Made by a program: the position numbers and the translations under genes
The notes under the pieces: model-generated
Seen by the model: the letters and a program-made list of their open reading frames with translations, nothing else
What the model was told of the DNA's origin: nothing
The model's database searches: none
Source of the DNA: Halopseudomonas sabulinigri
GTDB taxonomy: Bacteria > Pseudomonadota > Gammaproteobacteria > Pseudomonadales > Pseudomonadaceae
Direction of reading: 5' to 3'
NCBI RefSeq assembly: GCF_900105255.1
Contig: NZ_LT629763.1
Location: forward strand, 1,984,001 to 2,048,000
DNA length: 64,000 bases
Part shown: piece by piece, positions 26,705-33,939 of the stretch
How the letters are laid out: each line of letters starts with the position of its first letter
How positions within the stretch are numbered: the first letter of the stretch is position 1

Positions 26705-27089
26705 CCGAATTCCTTATCTTGATCGCAATACAGCGCAACATCCTTGCCAACCGTTTTTTAGAGGCCTTAACCTAAACTCTCCAACGCTAGTACCGTAGCA
26801 AGTCTTGCCGCTCAGGCGCTGGAAAAAAGTGGATTTGCTGCCTACCTCATTTTTCTAACTAATACAGAACACACTGTACAAACCGCTCTTGCGCAGCACC
26901 AGGGAGCGATCAGTAAGCACTGCAGCCCCGCCTGCAGTGCATATCCCGTTGAGCTATCAATCCACAGAACCGCGTACCCTCCTGAATGACACTGTCGGGT
27001 GCGTAACCAGGTGCAGATGAACAGTAATTGTTGTTTATTCCGCGTGAAAGCCTTCCTGCCGCGAGACAGCAATTTACTGCAACACTCTA
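26705..27089. other. 385-bp intergenic region with a perfect hairpin and lower GC
   Basis: No supported gene. A perfect 9-bp inverted repeat GCACTGCAG/CTGCAGTGC with a 6-nt loop lies at 26917-26940. A smaller palindrome TACAG-N6-CTGTA is at 26863-26878. T- and A-rich stretches (for example 26750-26762 and 26850-26862) make this more AT-rich than its surroundings. The left part must contain the promoter of the protease gene. Confidence 0.6.
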
Positions 27090-27482
27090 CTACCTATCCA
27101 GCTCATACCGTTCAACACCCACAAAATCCGGCAGCCAAGCCTCACGCCGGCAGGCCCACACCTCGTAAGTAGGCTTTAGCTGCGCCGTGGAGTCCAGCGC
27201 CCCCAGATGCACTTCAACTTCCTCACCGCTGCTCGCAAACACGGAAGAGCCGCAGCGCGGGCAGAAGTGACGGCCTTGGTAGTGGTGGGTCTCCCCCGTG
27301 ACGCTGACGGCGGTTTGCGGGAAGATGGCGGCGGCGTAGAAGAGCGCGCCGTGGTGTTTGCGGCAGTCGTGGCAATGGCACAAACCAACCCGGTTGGGTT
27401 GCCCGGTGGCCAGCAGGCGCACTGCGCCGCAGAGGCAGCCGCCGCTGAAGGTTGGCGCGCCGCTTTCCTGCGCCGCTACCAT
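27090..27482 (-). CDS. GFA-domain (glutathione-dependent formaldehyde-activating family) protein
   Basis: 130-residue single-domain protein with the GFA zinc ligands GGCLCGAVRL, CHCHDCRKHHGA, and HFCPRCGSSVF. The family is named after Paracoccus Gfa, which promotes S-hydroxymethylglutathione formation, but most members have no proven activity. ATG 27482 (MVAAQESGAPTF) was chosen because it overlaps the DUF6482 stop by 7 bases and leads into the domain; a longer frame exists. It is third in an SDR-DUF6482-GFA operon. Confidence 0.85.
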   Translation of the reverse strand: MVAAQESGAPTFSGGCLCGAVRLLATGQPNRVGLCHCHDCRKHHGALFYAAAIFPQTAVSVTGETHHYQGRHFCPRCGSSVFASSGEEVEVHLGALDSTAQLKPTYEVWACRREAWLPDFVGVERYELDR

Positions 27483-27793
27483 GCGGACGCCAGCGAAAAC
27501 GGCATACGCAGGGGTGCGATCTCGCCCTGGCGGGCGCCGCACATTTCATCGTGTACTACGTGTTGCACCAATACGCAGGGTGGCGCCGGTGGGTCGGCTG
27601 GCAGATCGCGCAGCAGATCACGTACGTGCGTGGTGGAGCGCAGGTGCAAGGTATTGCCGCGCGCATCCTGCAGGGTATGGCAGCCGTTAAGCAGGTGGGC
27701 GCGCACGATATAAATGCCGCCTTCCAGCGAGAGCACTTCAAGCTCACGCACCTGACCCTCGCTGGCCAGTTTGATCAGTTGTTGCAGGTTCAT
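27476..27793 (-). CDS. DUF6482 family protein
   Basis: 105-residue protein of a Pseudomonas-type uncharacterised family: MNLQQLIKLASEGQVRELEVLSLEGG, a TLHLRSTTHVRDLLRDL centre, and VLVQHVVHDEMCG. No catalytic motif, signal peptide or membrane segment. The start ATG 27793 sits 27 bases downstream of the SDR stop and is preceded by an AGGAGG-like site, better than the start seven codons upstream. Function unknown; co-transcription with the SDR and GFA genes is likely from spacing. Confidence 0.75.
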   Translation of the reverse strand: MNLQQLIKLASEGQVRELEVLSLEGGIYIVRAHLLNGCHTLQDARGNTLHLRSTTHVRDLLRDLPADPPAPPCVLVQHVVHDEMCGARQGEIAPLRMPFSLASAW

Positions 27794-27820
27794 TGGGCAC
27801 CTCCTGTTTGCCAACGCCGA

Positions 27821-28522
27821 TTACCAGGGCAATCGCTCTCCGTTATAGGCGAAGAAGCCGCCGCTGTCTGCTGCTGTGCTGTTATCCACTACCCTGAGCA
27901 GTTCTGCCGCGGCCTGGGCGGCCGGCCGCGCCTTGGCCGCGCCACGGAAGGGCTGCGACAGGGGCGATATCACCGTGCCGGGATGCAGGCTGAGTAAACG
28001 CGCTTGGGGATGCTGGCGGGCATGCTCTATCGCCGCCGTCTTGAGCAGCATATTGAGCGCGGCCTTGGAGGCGCGGTAGGCGTACCAGCCACCCAGGCGG
28101 TTGTCTTCGATGCTGCCCACCTTGGCCGAGAGTACGGCCAGGGCGCCACGTGCGTCCAGCAGCGGTAAAAAATGCCGCATCACCAGCGCCGGCCCCAGGC
28201 TGTTGACTTGAAATACCCGTTGCAGCGCATCTGCCTCGATGGCGGACATTGACTTTTCCGGCGCGAGACCAGGCGCGTGCAACAGCCCGGTGGCCAGCAG
28301 AATGAGCTGATAAGGTCCCTGCCCGGCCAGCGCTTGAGCTGCCGCCGCGATGCTGGGCGGATCGGCAAGATCGAGCGCCGGCGTGGACTGGCGGCTGAGT
28401 TCAGTCACCAGGGCGCAGCCGGGGTCTGCCCGCAACTGCGCACAGAACGCCCGCCCCAGCGCCCCAGTACTGCCAATCACCAAGGCGCGGTAATCTGTCC
28501 CGAACGACTGCAAAGCCGGCAT
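27821..28522 (-). CDS. Short-chain dehydrogenase/reductase, CsgA-like
   Basis: About 233-residue SDR. It has the nucleotide-binding glycine motif VIGSTGALGRAF (a TGxxGxG variant), the LLATGLLH strand, and the catalytic Ser-Tyr-Lys set with WYAYRASKAALNM. PG motif follows (SLHPGTV). The substrate is unknown; the CsgA-like subgroup lacks a common reaction. ATG 28522 has a GGGAG site 8 bases upstream; ATG 28537 (five codons earlier) is also possible. First gene of the SDR-DUF6482-GFA operon, with repeated TRTACA motifs in its promoter region. Confidence 0.85.
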   Translation of the reverse strand: MPALQSFGTDYRALVIGSTGALGRAFCAQLRADPGCALVTELSRQSTPALDLADPPSIAAAAQALAGQGPYQLILLATGLLHAPGLAPEKSMSAIEADALQRVFQVNSLGPALVMRHFLPLLDARGALAVLSAKVGSIEDNRLGGWYAYRASKAALNMLLKTAAIEHARQHPQARLLSLHPGTVISPLSQPFRGAAKARPAAQAAAELLRVVDNSTAADSGGFFAYNGERLPW

Positions 28523-28605
28523 GCCGCATTCTCCCATCCTGCCCTGCCCTCACCGAGCCACACCGCCCTCCCGGGCCAGTGCCATTCGCGATGGGGGTTC
28601 AAGGT

Positions 28606-28701
28606 TGTACACAGTCACGCGGTCGACGTGCAATCACCCGCGGCGCCCAGGCTATACACGCTAACGCCTTACGGCGCAACAATCTATACACAAGTTGTAC
28701 A
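28606..28701 (-). promoter_or_regulatory. Repeated TRTACA motifs and a candidate promoter upstream of the SDR operon
   Basis: Four hexamers in the same orientation: TGTACA 28606, TATACA 28653, TATACA 28685, TGTACA 28696. The last two are 11 bp apart, one helical turn. On the minus strand TTGCGC (28679-28674), a 17-bp spacer and TATAGC (28656-28651) form a plausible sigma-70 promoter, placing the 28685/28696 pair just upstream of the -35 element. Repeated TRTACA is reminiscent of CarH/LitR-type MerR operators, but the regulator is unknown. Confidence 0.4.
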
Positions 28702-28725
28702 CAACAGGAGCGACGCTGAATTGCG

Positions 28726-29772
28726 TTACGCCGGCGGCAGCTGAAAGCGCGTCGCGGCAAAGCGGTTTAGCAGCAGGTGCATCAGGTAGACCGCCCCCAG
28801 GGACAAGGTGACCGCGATGGCCAGGGACCAGAAGCGATACAGGTCGCTGTAGAAAAGATCCTGACGGGGTGACAGATACTGACCAAACAGAATGGCCATG
28901 GTGGTGAGTGCCGCCATACCGGCGCCGGTGCCGCCCTCCAGCAGGTGAATGCGCGCGAAGAGCATCAGGCATACCCACAGGCCCACGGCGACAAAGGGCA
29001 GCACGTCGAAGTGATCCATCAACACGAACTGCACCACCAGGCCCAGGTTACATCCCACCAGGGTACCCAGGGCGCGGTTCCAGCCTGCCGGGCCGGCGCC
29101 TTTCCAGTTCAGCGGGAACAGCACCAGTATGCTGGCGACCTGCGCCGACAGCCCGCTTTGCAGGTTGAACACCTGAAAGACAATGAACGACAGGGTGGCT
29201 ACCGTGGTGGCCAGTATCACCTCGTGGCGCTGGTTGGTGAGCGGCTTGGGCGGCATCTGCCGGGGCTGGCGTGGCGCAACGTCGGCAAAAACCACGTGCA
29301 TCAGCATGGCAATGAACAGGGTGGTAAAGACCGAGACGATGTTGGAGGCCACGATATCGCCGATATCCGCCGTGGGGTAGCTGGCAAAGTGCAGCTGCAT
29401 CGACATGTTGACGATCGACATGGCGCCAAACAGGAAGTTACTGCCACGGCTCATCTGCCGGAACAGCAAGGCAAACATGGCCGCGACCAGCATGATCATG
29501 GGGATCGGCTTGTCGCCGAACAGCCCCTGAACCACCAGCACGGCAAAGCTCACCATCAGCATATTGGCAAGAAACTGGCGCATTACATGCGCATTGAGCG
29601 TGGGCACCATGGCCAGCAACAGAATCGGCTGCACGACAAAGAAGGCGCCGTAGTTCCAGCCCATCAGCTTGCACAGCACAAAACCGAGGGTGCCGCCAAA
29701 GGCGATGCGCAGGCACTGGCGTACATCGTTGGCTTCCAGCTGCCGTTTGCTCATCAACAGAATGGGTCGCAT
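28726..29772 (-). CDS. DUF2955 / FUSC-like inner-membrane efflux component
   Basis: 348-residue membrane protein with about ten hydrophobic segments in two sets (residues ~20-165 and ~190-335) separated by a polar loop rich in Pro, Arg and Lys (APRQPRQMPPKPLTNQRHE). It fits the DUF2955 group of the FUSC/aromatic-acid exporter superfamily, which pairs with HlyD adaptors for export of organic acids or drugs. Last gene of the marR-hlyD-DUF2955 unit, 9 bases after hlyD. Substrate unknown; repression by the MarR protein is inferred from the upstream operators. Confidence 0.85.
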   Translation of the reverse strand: MRPILLMSKRQLEANDVRQCLRIAFGGTLGFVLCKLMGWNYGAFFVVQPILLLAMVPTLNAHVMRQFLANMLMVSFAVLVVQGLFGDKPIPMIMLVAAMFALLFRQMSRGSNFLFGAMSIVNMSMQLHFASYPTADIGDIVASNIVSVFTTLFIAMLMHVVFADVAPRQPRQMPPKPLTNQRHEVILATTVATLSFIVFQVFNLQSGLSAQVASILVLFPLNWKGAGPAGWNRALGTLVGCNLGLVVQFVLMDHFDVLPFVAVGLWVCLMLFARIHLLEGGTGAGMAALTTMAILFGQYLSPRQDLFYSDLYRFWSLAIAVTLSLGAVYLMHLLLNRFAATRFQLPPA

Positions 29773-29781
29773 GGCCGCGCC

Positions 29782-30843
29782 TTAGTATATGTAGTGCATG
29801 AGGCTGACCAAGCGGATCTGCACACTGCCGAAGAACTGCGCCAACCCGCCGACCGGGTACAGCTGCACCGTGGCGCGCGCGCCCGAGGGCAGCTGTGATA
29901 GCACCTCCGGCTGCTCCAGCTGCAGGTGAATGCGCTGGCGCTGGGCGTCACGTACCCAGCGATCCGAGGTTTCCGGCGCGGCTAGGTTGCCATCAGGTAG
30001 CAATTGCCCCTGCTGGGTGCCGGCATCCACGGCGGTAACCTGCGCGGCAAATACCTGCCCGGGCAAGGCATCAAACACGATGGCAGCCGATTCGCCCCGC
30101 GCCAGATGCACCAGCGACTTCTCGCGGAAGTCGGCGATCACATCCGCCTCATCACTGACCAGCGCGGCCAGGGAGTTGCCAACGCTGGCGTAGGTGCCGG
30201 GTTTGATCTGCAGGTTGGATACCACGCCTGCGGTTTGCGCGCGTACCTCGGTGTAGCTCAGGTTCAGCTCAGCGCGTTCCAGGTCGTTACGCGCTTGCCG
30301 CAGACGCAGGTTGTCCTCATCGGTGAGGCCACGCTGCACGCGCAGTTGCTCGGCGCGGGCCTTGGCGCTGGCCAGGTTGGATTGCGCGGCCTGATAACTG
30401 GACTGGGCCTGGTCATACATTTGCTGAGACACGTTGCGGCTGGCCACCAGCGTACTCAACCGTTTGTGCTCACGTGCCAGTTCGTTGACTTGAACCTGCG
30501 CCGAACGCACTTCAGCCTCGGCCGCCGCCAGTGAGGCGTCGTAACCGGTGTTGTCGCGCTCGGCGGCTTCCAGCGTCAGCTGCGCCTGCTGCACGGCCAA
30601 CTCATAGGGGCGCGGGTCAATGCTGAACAGCACCTCGCCGGCCTGCACATGCTGGTTGTCGCGCACCGGTACCGCCACCACCTGACCGCTCACCTGCGGG
30701 GCTACGCGAATCACCGGATGCATCACCCGCGCTTGCGGCGTCAGCGGCATCCACAGGTCAGCCGCCAGAAAATAACCAAACGCCAGGGCAAACAGAATCA
30801 GGGCCGCGCGCACCCAGCGCGCAAAGAGCTGATCGGGTGTCAT
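29782..30843 (-). CDS. HlyD-family periplasmic adaptor (EmrA-like)
   Basis: 353-residue membrane-fusion protein with one N-terminal membrane helix (about 11-31, ALILFALAFGYFLAADL), the biotinyl-lipoyl halves RVAPQVSGQVVAVPVRDNQHVQAGEVLFSIDPRPY and LSYTEVRAQTAGVVSNLQIKPGTYAS, a long coiled-coil hairpin (about 85-200), and a beta-barrel with DALPGQVFAAQV. It should bridge the DUF2955 pump to an outer-membrane channel, which is not encoded nearby. The start ATG 30843 overlaps the marR stop by 4 bases. Confidence 0.92.
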   Translation of the reverse strand: MTPDQLFARWVRAALILFALAFGYFLAADLWMPLTPQARVMHPVIRVAPQVSGQVVAVPVRDNQHVQAGEVLFSIDPRPYELAVQQAQLTLEAAERDNTGYDASLAAAEAEVRSAQVQVNELAREHKRLSTLVASRNVSQQMYDQAQSSYQAAQSNLASAKARAEQLRVQRGLTDEDNLRLRQARNDLERAELNLSYTEVRAQTAGVVSNLQIKPGTYASVGNSLAALVSDEADVIADFREKSLVHLARGESAAIVFDALPGQVFAAQVTAVDAGTQQGQLLPDGNLAAPETSDRWVRDAQRQRIHLQLEQPEVLSQLPSGARATVQLYPVGGLAQFFGSVQIRLVSLMHYIY

Positions 30844-31328
30844 TGCGCTACCTCCTTGGTTGCCAGCAGGCTTCGGACGTTGCTCTCCATGGTCAGCAGC
30901 ACCTCGGCAAAGGCATCGAGCTGCTGATCGCTCAAGCCTTGATAGATATCTTCACGTACCTTGGCGATGTGCACGGCCAACAAGCGCACCTGCTCGCGGC
31001 CCTGCGTGGTAAACCACAGACAGTGCACCCGGCGATCGGCCGTATCGCGGCGACGCTCGATCAGCTGCTGGGCTTCCAGCTGGTTTAGGGTGCGGGTGAG
31101 TGACGGCATCTCTATGGCCAGTTCAGTGGCCAGCGCCTGCTGGGTGCAGCCCTCGCCTACCTTGTCCAGGTGCATCATCACCGCCCAGCGTGCCTCGGTC
31201 ATGCCCAGCTCGCCGACCGCGTGGTTGATCGCACCGCGCCACAGTCGATGCACGCGGCCCAGCGCCGCGCCCATGGAGGGCTTGAGGGTTTCATGTAGAA
31301 AGGGGGGTGTGCCGGGCAGCTTGCTCAT
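30840..31328 (-). CDS. MarR/SlyA-family transcriptional regulator
   Basis: 162-residue winged-helix regulator: LGMTEARWAVMMHLDKV, QQALATELAIEMPSLTRTLNQLEAQQLIERR (recognition helix and wing lead-in), and DTADRRVHCLWFTTQGRE (wing). First gene of an operon with hlyD and DUF2955, overlapping hlyD by 4 bases. Two SlyA-type palindromes flank its putative promoter, so autorepression relieved by a small ligand is the likely mode. The ligand, probably the exported compound, is unknown. Confidence 0.92.
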   Translation of the reverse strand: MSKLPGTPPFLHETLKPSMGAALGRVHRLWRGAINHAVGELGMTEARWAVMMHLDKVGEGCTQQALATELAIEMPSLTRTLNQLEAQQLIERRRDTADRRVHCLWFTTQGREQVRLLAVHIAKVREDIYQGLSDQQLDAFAEVLLTMESNVRSLLATKEVAQ

Positions 31329-31368
31329 GCGGTCTCCGAGATCAGTCTGGCAATCAACTGAAAATTGA

Positions 31369-31419
31369 TTAGCTTGCTAAGCACTTATTTTAAATCGCTC
31401 GACACATTTAGCAAGCTAA
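31369..31419 (-). promoter_or_regulatory. Two SlyA-type operators flanking the marR promoter
   Basis: TTAGCTTGCTAA at 31369-31380 and TTAGCAAGCTAA at 31408-31419 are exact reverse complements, 39 bp apart, and each is a 5+2+5 palindrome. TTAGCAAGCTAA is the established SlyA consensus. On the minus strand TTGCTA (inside the right box), a 16-bp spacer and TAAAAT form a plausible promoter between them. A further inverted repeat AATCAA/TTGATT is at 31352-31370. The region is shared with the divergent PH-domain gene. Confidence 0.75.
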
Positions 31420-31561
31420 GTAAAAGCACTTTTCGGCAACACTGCGTGTCCAAGAAGAAACACCGCCGCTTGTCGGGCTGTTGCCGCGCAGCGGATTTGG
31501 TTAGAGTCTCATGCATCCCGGCACAGCGGTGCCGTCCTATTACAGTCTCAGCGAGTGCTTC

Positions 31562-31972
31562 ATGTCCTATATCGAAGAATCCCTTTCCAGCGGCGAAGCC
31601 ATTCACAAGATCTTTCAGCTGCACTGGTTTGCCAAGGTGCCCATGTATATCTGGATCCTGCTTGGTATTCCGACGCTGGGGATTACCTGGCTGATCGCAA
31701 TCTACGAGTATTTCCGGTTGCGCTCGATCGAGCAGGGAGTGACCAACAAACGGGTGATTTTGAAGACCGGCATCATCAGCCGGCAGACTGAAGAAATGAA
31801 ACTGACCTCCATCGAGACAGTAGAGATCGAGCAGAGCGTGTGGGGTCGTATGTTTGGTTACGGCACGGTCAAGCTGACCGGTCGCGGCATCAGCGATGTG
31901 ACCTTCAAGAACATCGACGACCCCATGGCGGTCAAGCGTGAGATTGAAGGCATCAGCAATCCCGCGGCCTGA
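31562..31972 (+). CDS. Bacterial PH-domain membrane protein
   Basis: 136-residue protein. A hydrophobic hairpin (about 28-53, MYIWILLGIPTLGITWLIAI) precedes a bPH2 domain: RSIEQGVTNKRVILKTGIISRQTEEMKLTSIETVEIEQSVWGRMFGYGTVKLTGRG, the usual YdbT/YvbH-like pattern. Function unknown; such domains are found in small membrane proteins of unclear role. ATG 31562 (MSYIEESL) begins the conserved part; a start 17 codons upstream is less likely. It is divergent from marR and convergent with mgtE (12-bp gap). Confidence 0.85.
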   Translation: MSYIEESLSSGEAIHKIFQLHWFAKVPMYIWILLGIPTLGITWLIAIYEYFRLRSIEQGVTNKRVILKTGIISRQTEEMKLTSIETVEIEQSVWGRMFGYGTVKLTGRGISDVTFKNIDDPMAVKREIEGISNPAA

Positions 31973-31984
31973 CCCGCCAGTGGT

Positions 31985-33613
31985 TTAGAGCAGAAACAGC
32001 GTCGCCAGACCGAGAAAGGCGAGAAAGCCGATCACGTCGGTTACGGTGGTGAGAATCACGCTGCCGGCCAGCGCCGGGTCTATCCCCAGCTTGCGTAGCA
32101 ACAGTGGGATCAACAGGCCAGAGAGCGCGGCGCAGAGCAGGTTGAGCAGAATGGCGGCAGCGATGATGGCGCCAATCTGCCAGCTCTTGAACCACAGAAT
32201 CGCCAGTGCGGCGACCACCGCCGCCCACAGCAAGCCATTCAAAAAGCCGATCCCCAACTCCTTGCCCAGCAGCAGGCGCGCGTTACCCCCTTCTACCTGC
32301 CCCAGCGCCAGCCCGCGAATCACCAGAGTCAGCGTCTGGCTGCCGGCAATACCGCCCATGCTGGCGACAATCGGCATCAGCACCGCCAGGGCGACTATCT
32401 GCTCCAGCGTGCCCTGAAACAGGCCGATCACCCAGGCCGCGAGAAAGGCGGTGACCAGGTTGATGCCCAGCCACACCGCACGGCGCCGCGCGCTGGTGAG
32501 CACCGGGGCGAACATGTCGGCCTCATCGTTCAGACCGGCCATATTCATCATCGCGCGTTCGGAGTCTTCACGAATGATGTCCATCACGTCATCCACCGTG
32601 ATGCGGCCCAGCAGCACGTCGTTGTCGTCCACCACGGCGGCGGAGAGAATGTCGAGGTCTTCAAAGCGGCGTGCCACTTCGCTGCTCGACAGCGATACGT
32701 CGATGGCCTTGAACTCGCCATCCATCACCTCGCCCACCTGGGCTTCCGGCGGGCTGGTAACCAGCCGGCTAAGCCGCAGCACGCCCTGATATCGGTTCTT
32801 GCGGTCCACCACCATAACCTTGTCGGTATGGTCCGGTAGGTCTTCCAGCAGGCGCAGATAACGCAGCACCGAACCCACCCGCACATCCGCGCGCACCGAC
32901 AGGTGGTCGGTGTTCATCAGGCCGCCGGCGGAGTCTTCGGGGTAGGACAACATCGACAGCAGTTGCTGCCGCTTGCGCACATCCATGGCTTGCAACAGGT
33001 GACGACCGTTACCGGCAGGCAGATCCTGGATCAGGTCTACCAGATCATCCAAGTCGAGCTTCTGGGCGGCGGCGGCTAACTCCTCCTCATCCATCTCCAG
33101 CGCCAGACGAGCGCGTACTTCCTCATGCAGGTGAACCAGAATCTTGCCGGCGCGCTCGGCGTCGAGCATATCCCAGACGCTAGAGCGCTCATCCGGCGGC
33201 AGGGCTTCCAGCAGGCCGGCGGCCTTGGCCGGGTGCATCTGCTTGAATGCCTTGCCCACGCGCTTGAATTTACCGGCCTCCAGCGCGTCACGCACGCGGG
33301 CAATCTGCGTGGTAGCGCCGTGCTCGTCGTCTTCGTCAAGGTCGTCCGCGAGGTCATCATCCTGCGGATCACGCTGCAGCGCAGTCGCCATCAGGCCATC
33401 GAGGTGGCGCAATACCTGCTCTTCGGTATTGTCATCGACCTGCTGCCAGGCGGCTTGGCGCTGTTCGGGGTCGAGCGCTTCCAGCACGCTGGCGACCTTG
33501 CCCGGATGCATGGCACGCAGCAACTTGCGCACGCGCTTGCGCTTGCCCTTGGCGAGCGCTTCGGCAATGGCATCAAGCTCGGTATGAATGGCGTGGCTGT
33601 CGGCTTCGCTCAT
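31985..33613 (-). CDS. mgtE: Magnesium transporter MgtE with duplicated N-terminal domain
   Basis: 542-residue Mg2+ channel, longer than typical ~450-residue MgtE. Two MgtE_N-like units are visible: residues ~20-75 (RKRVRKLLRAMHPGKVASVLEAL) and ~110-165 (GKFKRVGKAFKQMHPAKAAGLLEAL), joined by a very acidic linker (DPQDDDLADDLDEDDEHG). Then come the CBS pair (about 250-375, including SYPEDSAGGLMNTDHLSV and the ITVDDVMDII segment), the plug helix, and five membrane helices with PIVASMGGIAGSQTLTLVIRGLALGQV, the ion-pathway signature. The N and CBS domains close the pore when Mg2+ is high. Confidence 0.94.
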   Translation of the reverse strand: MSEADSHAIHTELDAIAEALAKGKRKRVRKLLRAMHPGKVASVLEALDPEQRQAAWQQVDDNTEEQVLRHLDGLMATALQRDPQDDDLADDLDEDDEHGATTQIARVRDALEAGKFKRVGKAFKQMHPAKAAGLLEALPPDERSSVWDMLDAERAGKILVHLHEEVRARLALEMDEEELAAAAQKLDLDDLVDLIQDLPAGNGRHLLQAMDVRKRQQLLSMLSYPEDSAGGLMNTDHLSVRADVRVGSVLRYLRLLEDLPDHTDKVMVVDRKNRYQGVLRLSRLVTSPPEAQVGEVMDGEFKAIDVSLSSSEVARRFEDLDILSAAVVDDNDVLLGRITVDDVMDIIREDSERAMMNMAGLNDEADMFAPVLTSARRRAVWLGINLVTAFLAAWVIGLFQGTLEQIVALAVLMPIVASMGGIAGSQTLTLVIRGLALGQVEGGNARLLLGKELGIGFLNGLLWAAVVAALAILWFKSWQIGAIIAAAILLNLLCAALSGLLIPLLLRKLGIDPALAGSVILTTVTDVIGFLAFLGLATLFLL

Positions 33614-33939
33614 CGGCGCGCACTACTCCTGTGGCTGAATCGGACACGAACAGTCAAGGCCCCGCGCGCTATCGCCTCCCCTGTGGGCGAACGACGGGTA
33701 ACGGCCGAAGCCGTCGGGTGGCAGGTGCTGTTTCAGATGCGTCCTAATGTACCCTTGGCAGACGCTGCGCACCAGAACAGGGTCACCACAAACCACCAGC
33801 CGGGTCGGGTTTTGCCAGGCAACAACCCTGCTGCCGGCAAATAAACCCTTGTTGCACACACAAACCACATCAAGGGCACAAACAGCGTCCCCACACTCGC
33901 CACATACCCAAACCAGGTGGCAACCCAGGGAGACGCAAC
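33614..33939. other. 326-bp intergenic region between mgtE and the sortase substrate gene
   Basis: No supported gene. It is a divergent spacer that should hold the mgtE and sortase-operon promoters. I see no clear sigma-70 pair, M-box-like Mg2+ riboswitch or large repeat. The right-hand end is A/C-rich with several CACA runs (33850-33920). A GGGAGA ribosome site lies just before ATG 33940. Confidence 0.6.

Noticed and set aside
26842-27072. 76-codon minus-strand frame in the spacer before the GFA gene
   Set aside because: No ribosome site, Cys/Trp-rich composition, contains the 26917-26940 hairpin; no evidence of coding.
33614-33939. Mg2+ riboswitch upstream of mgtE
   Set aside because: No M-box-like conserved core or terminator switch could be seen.
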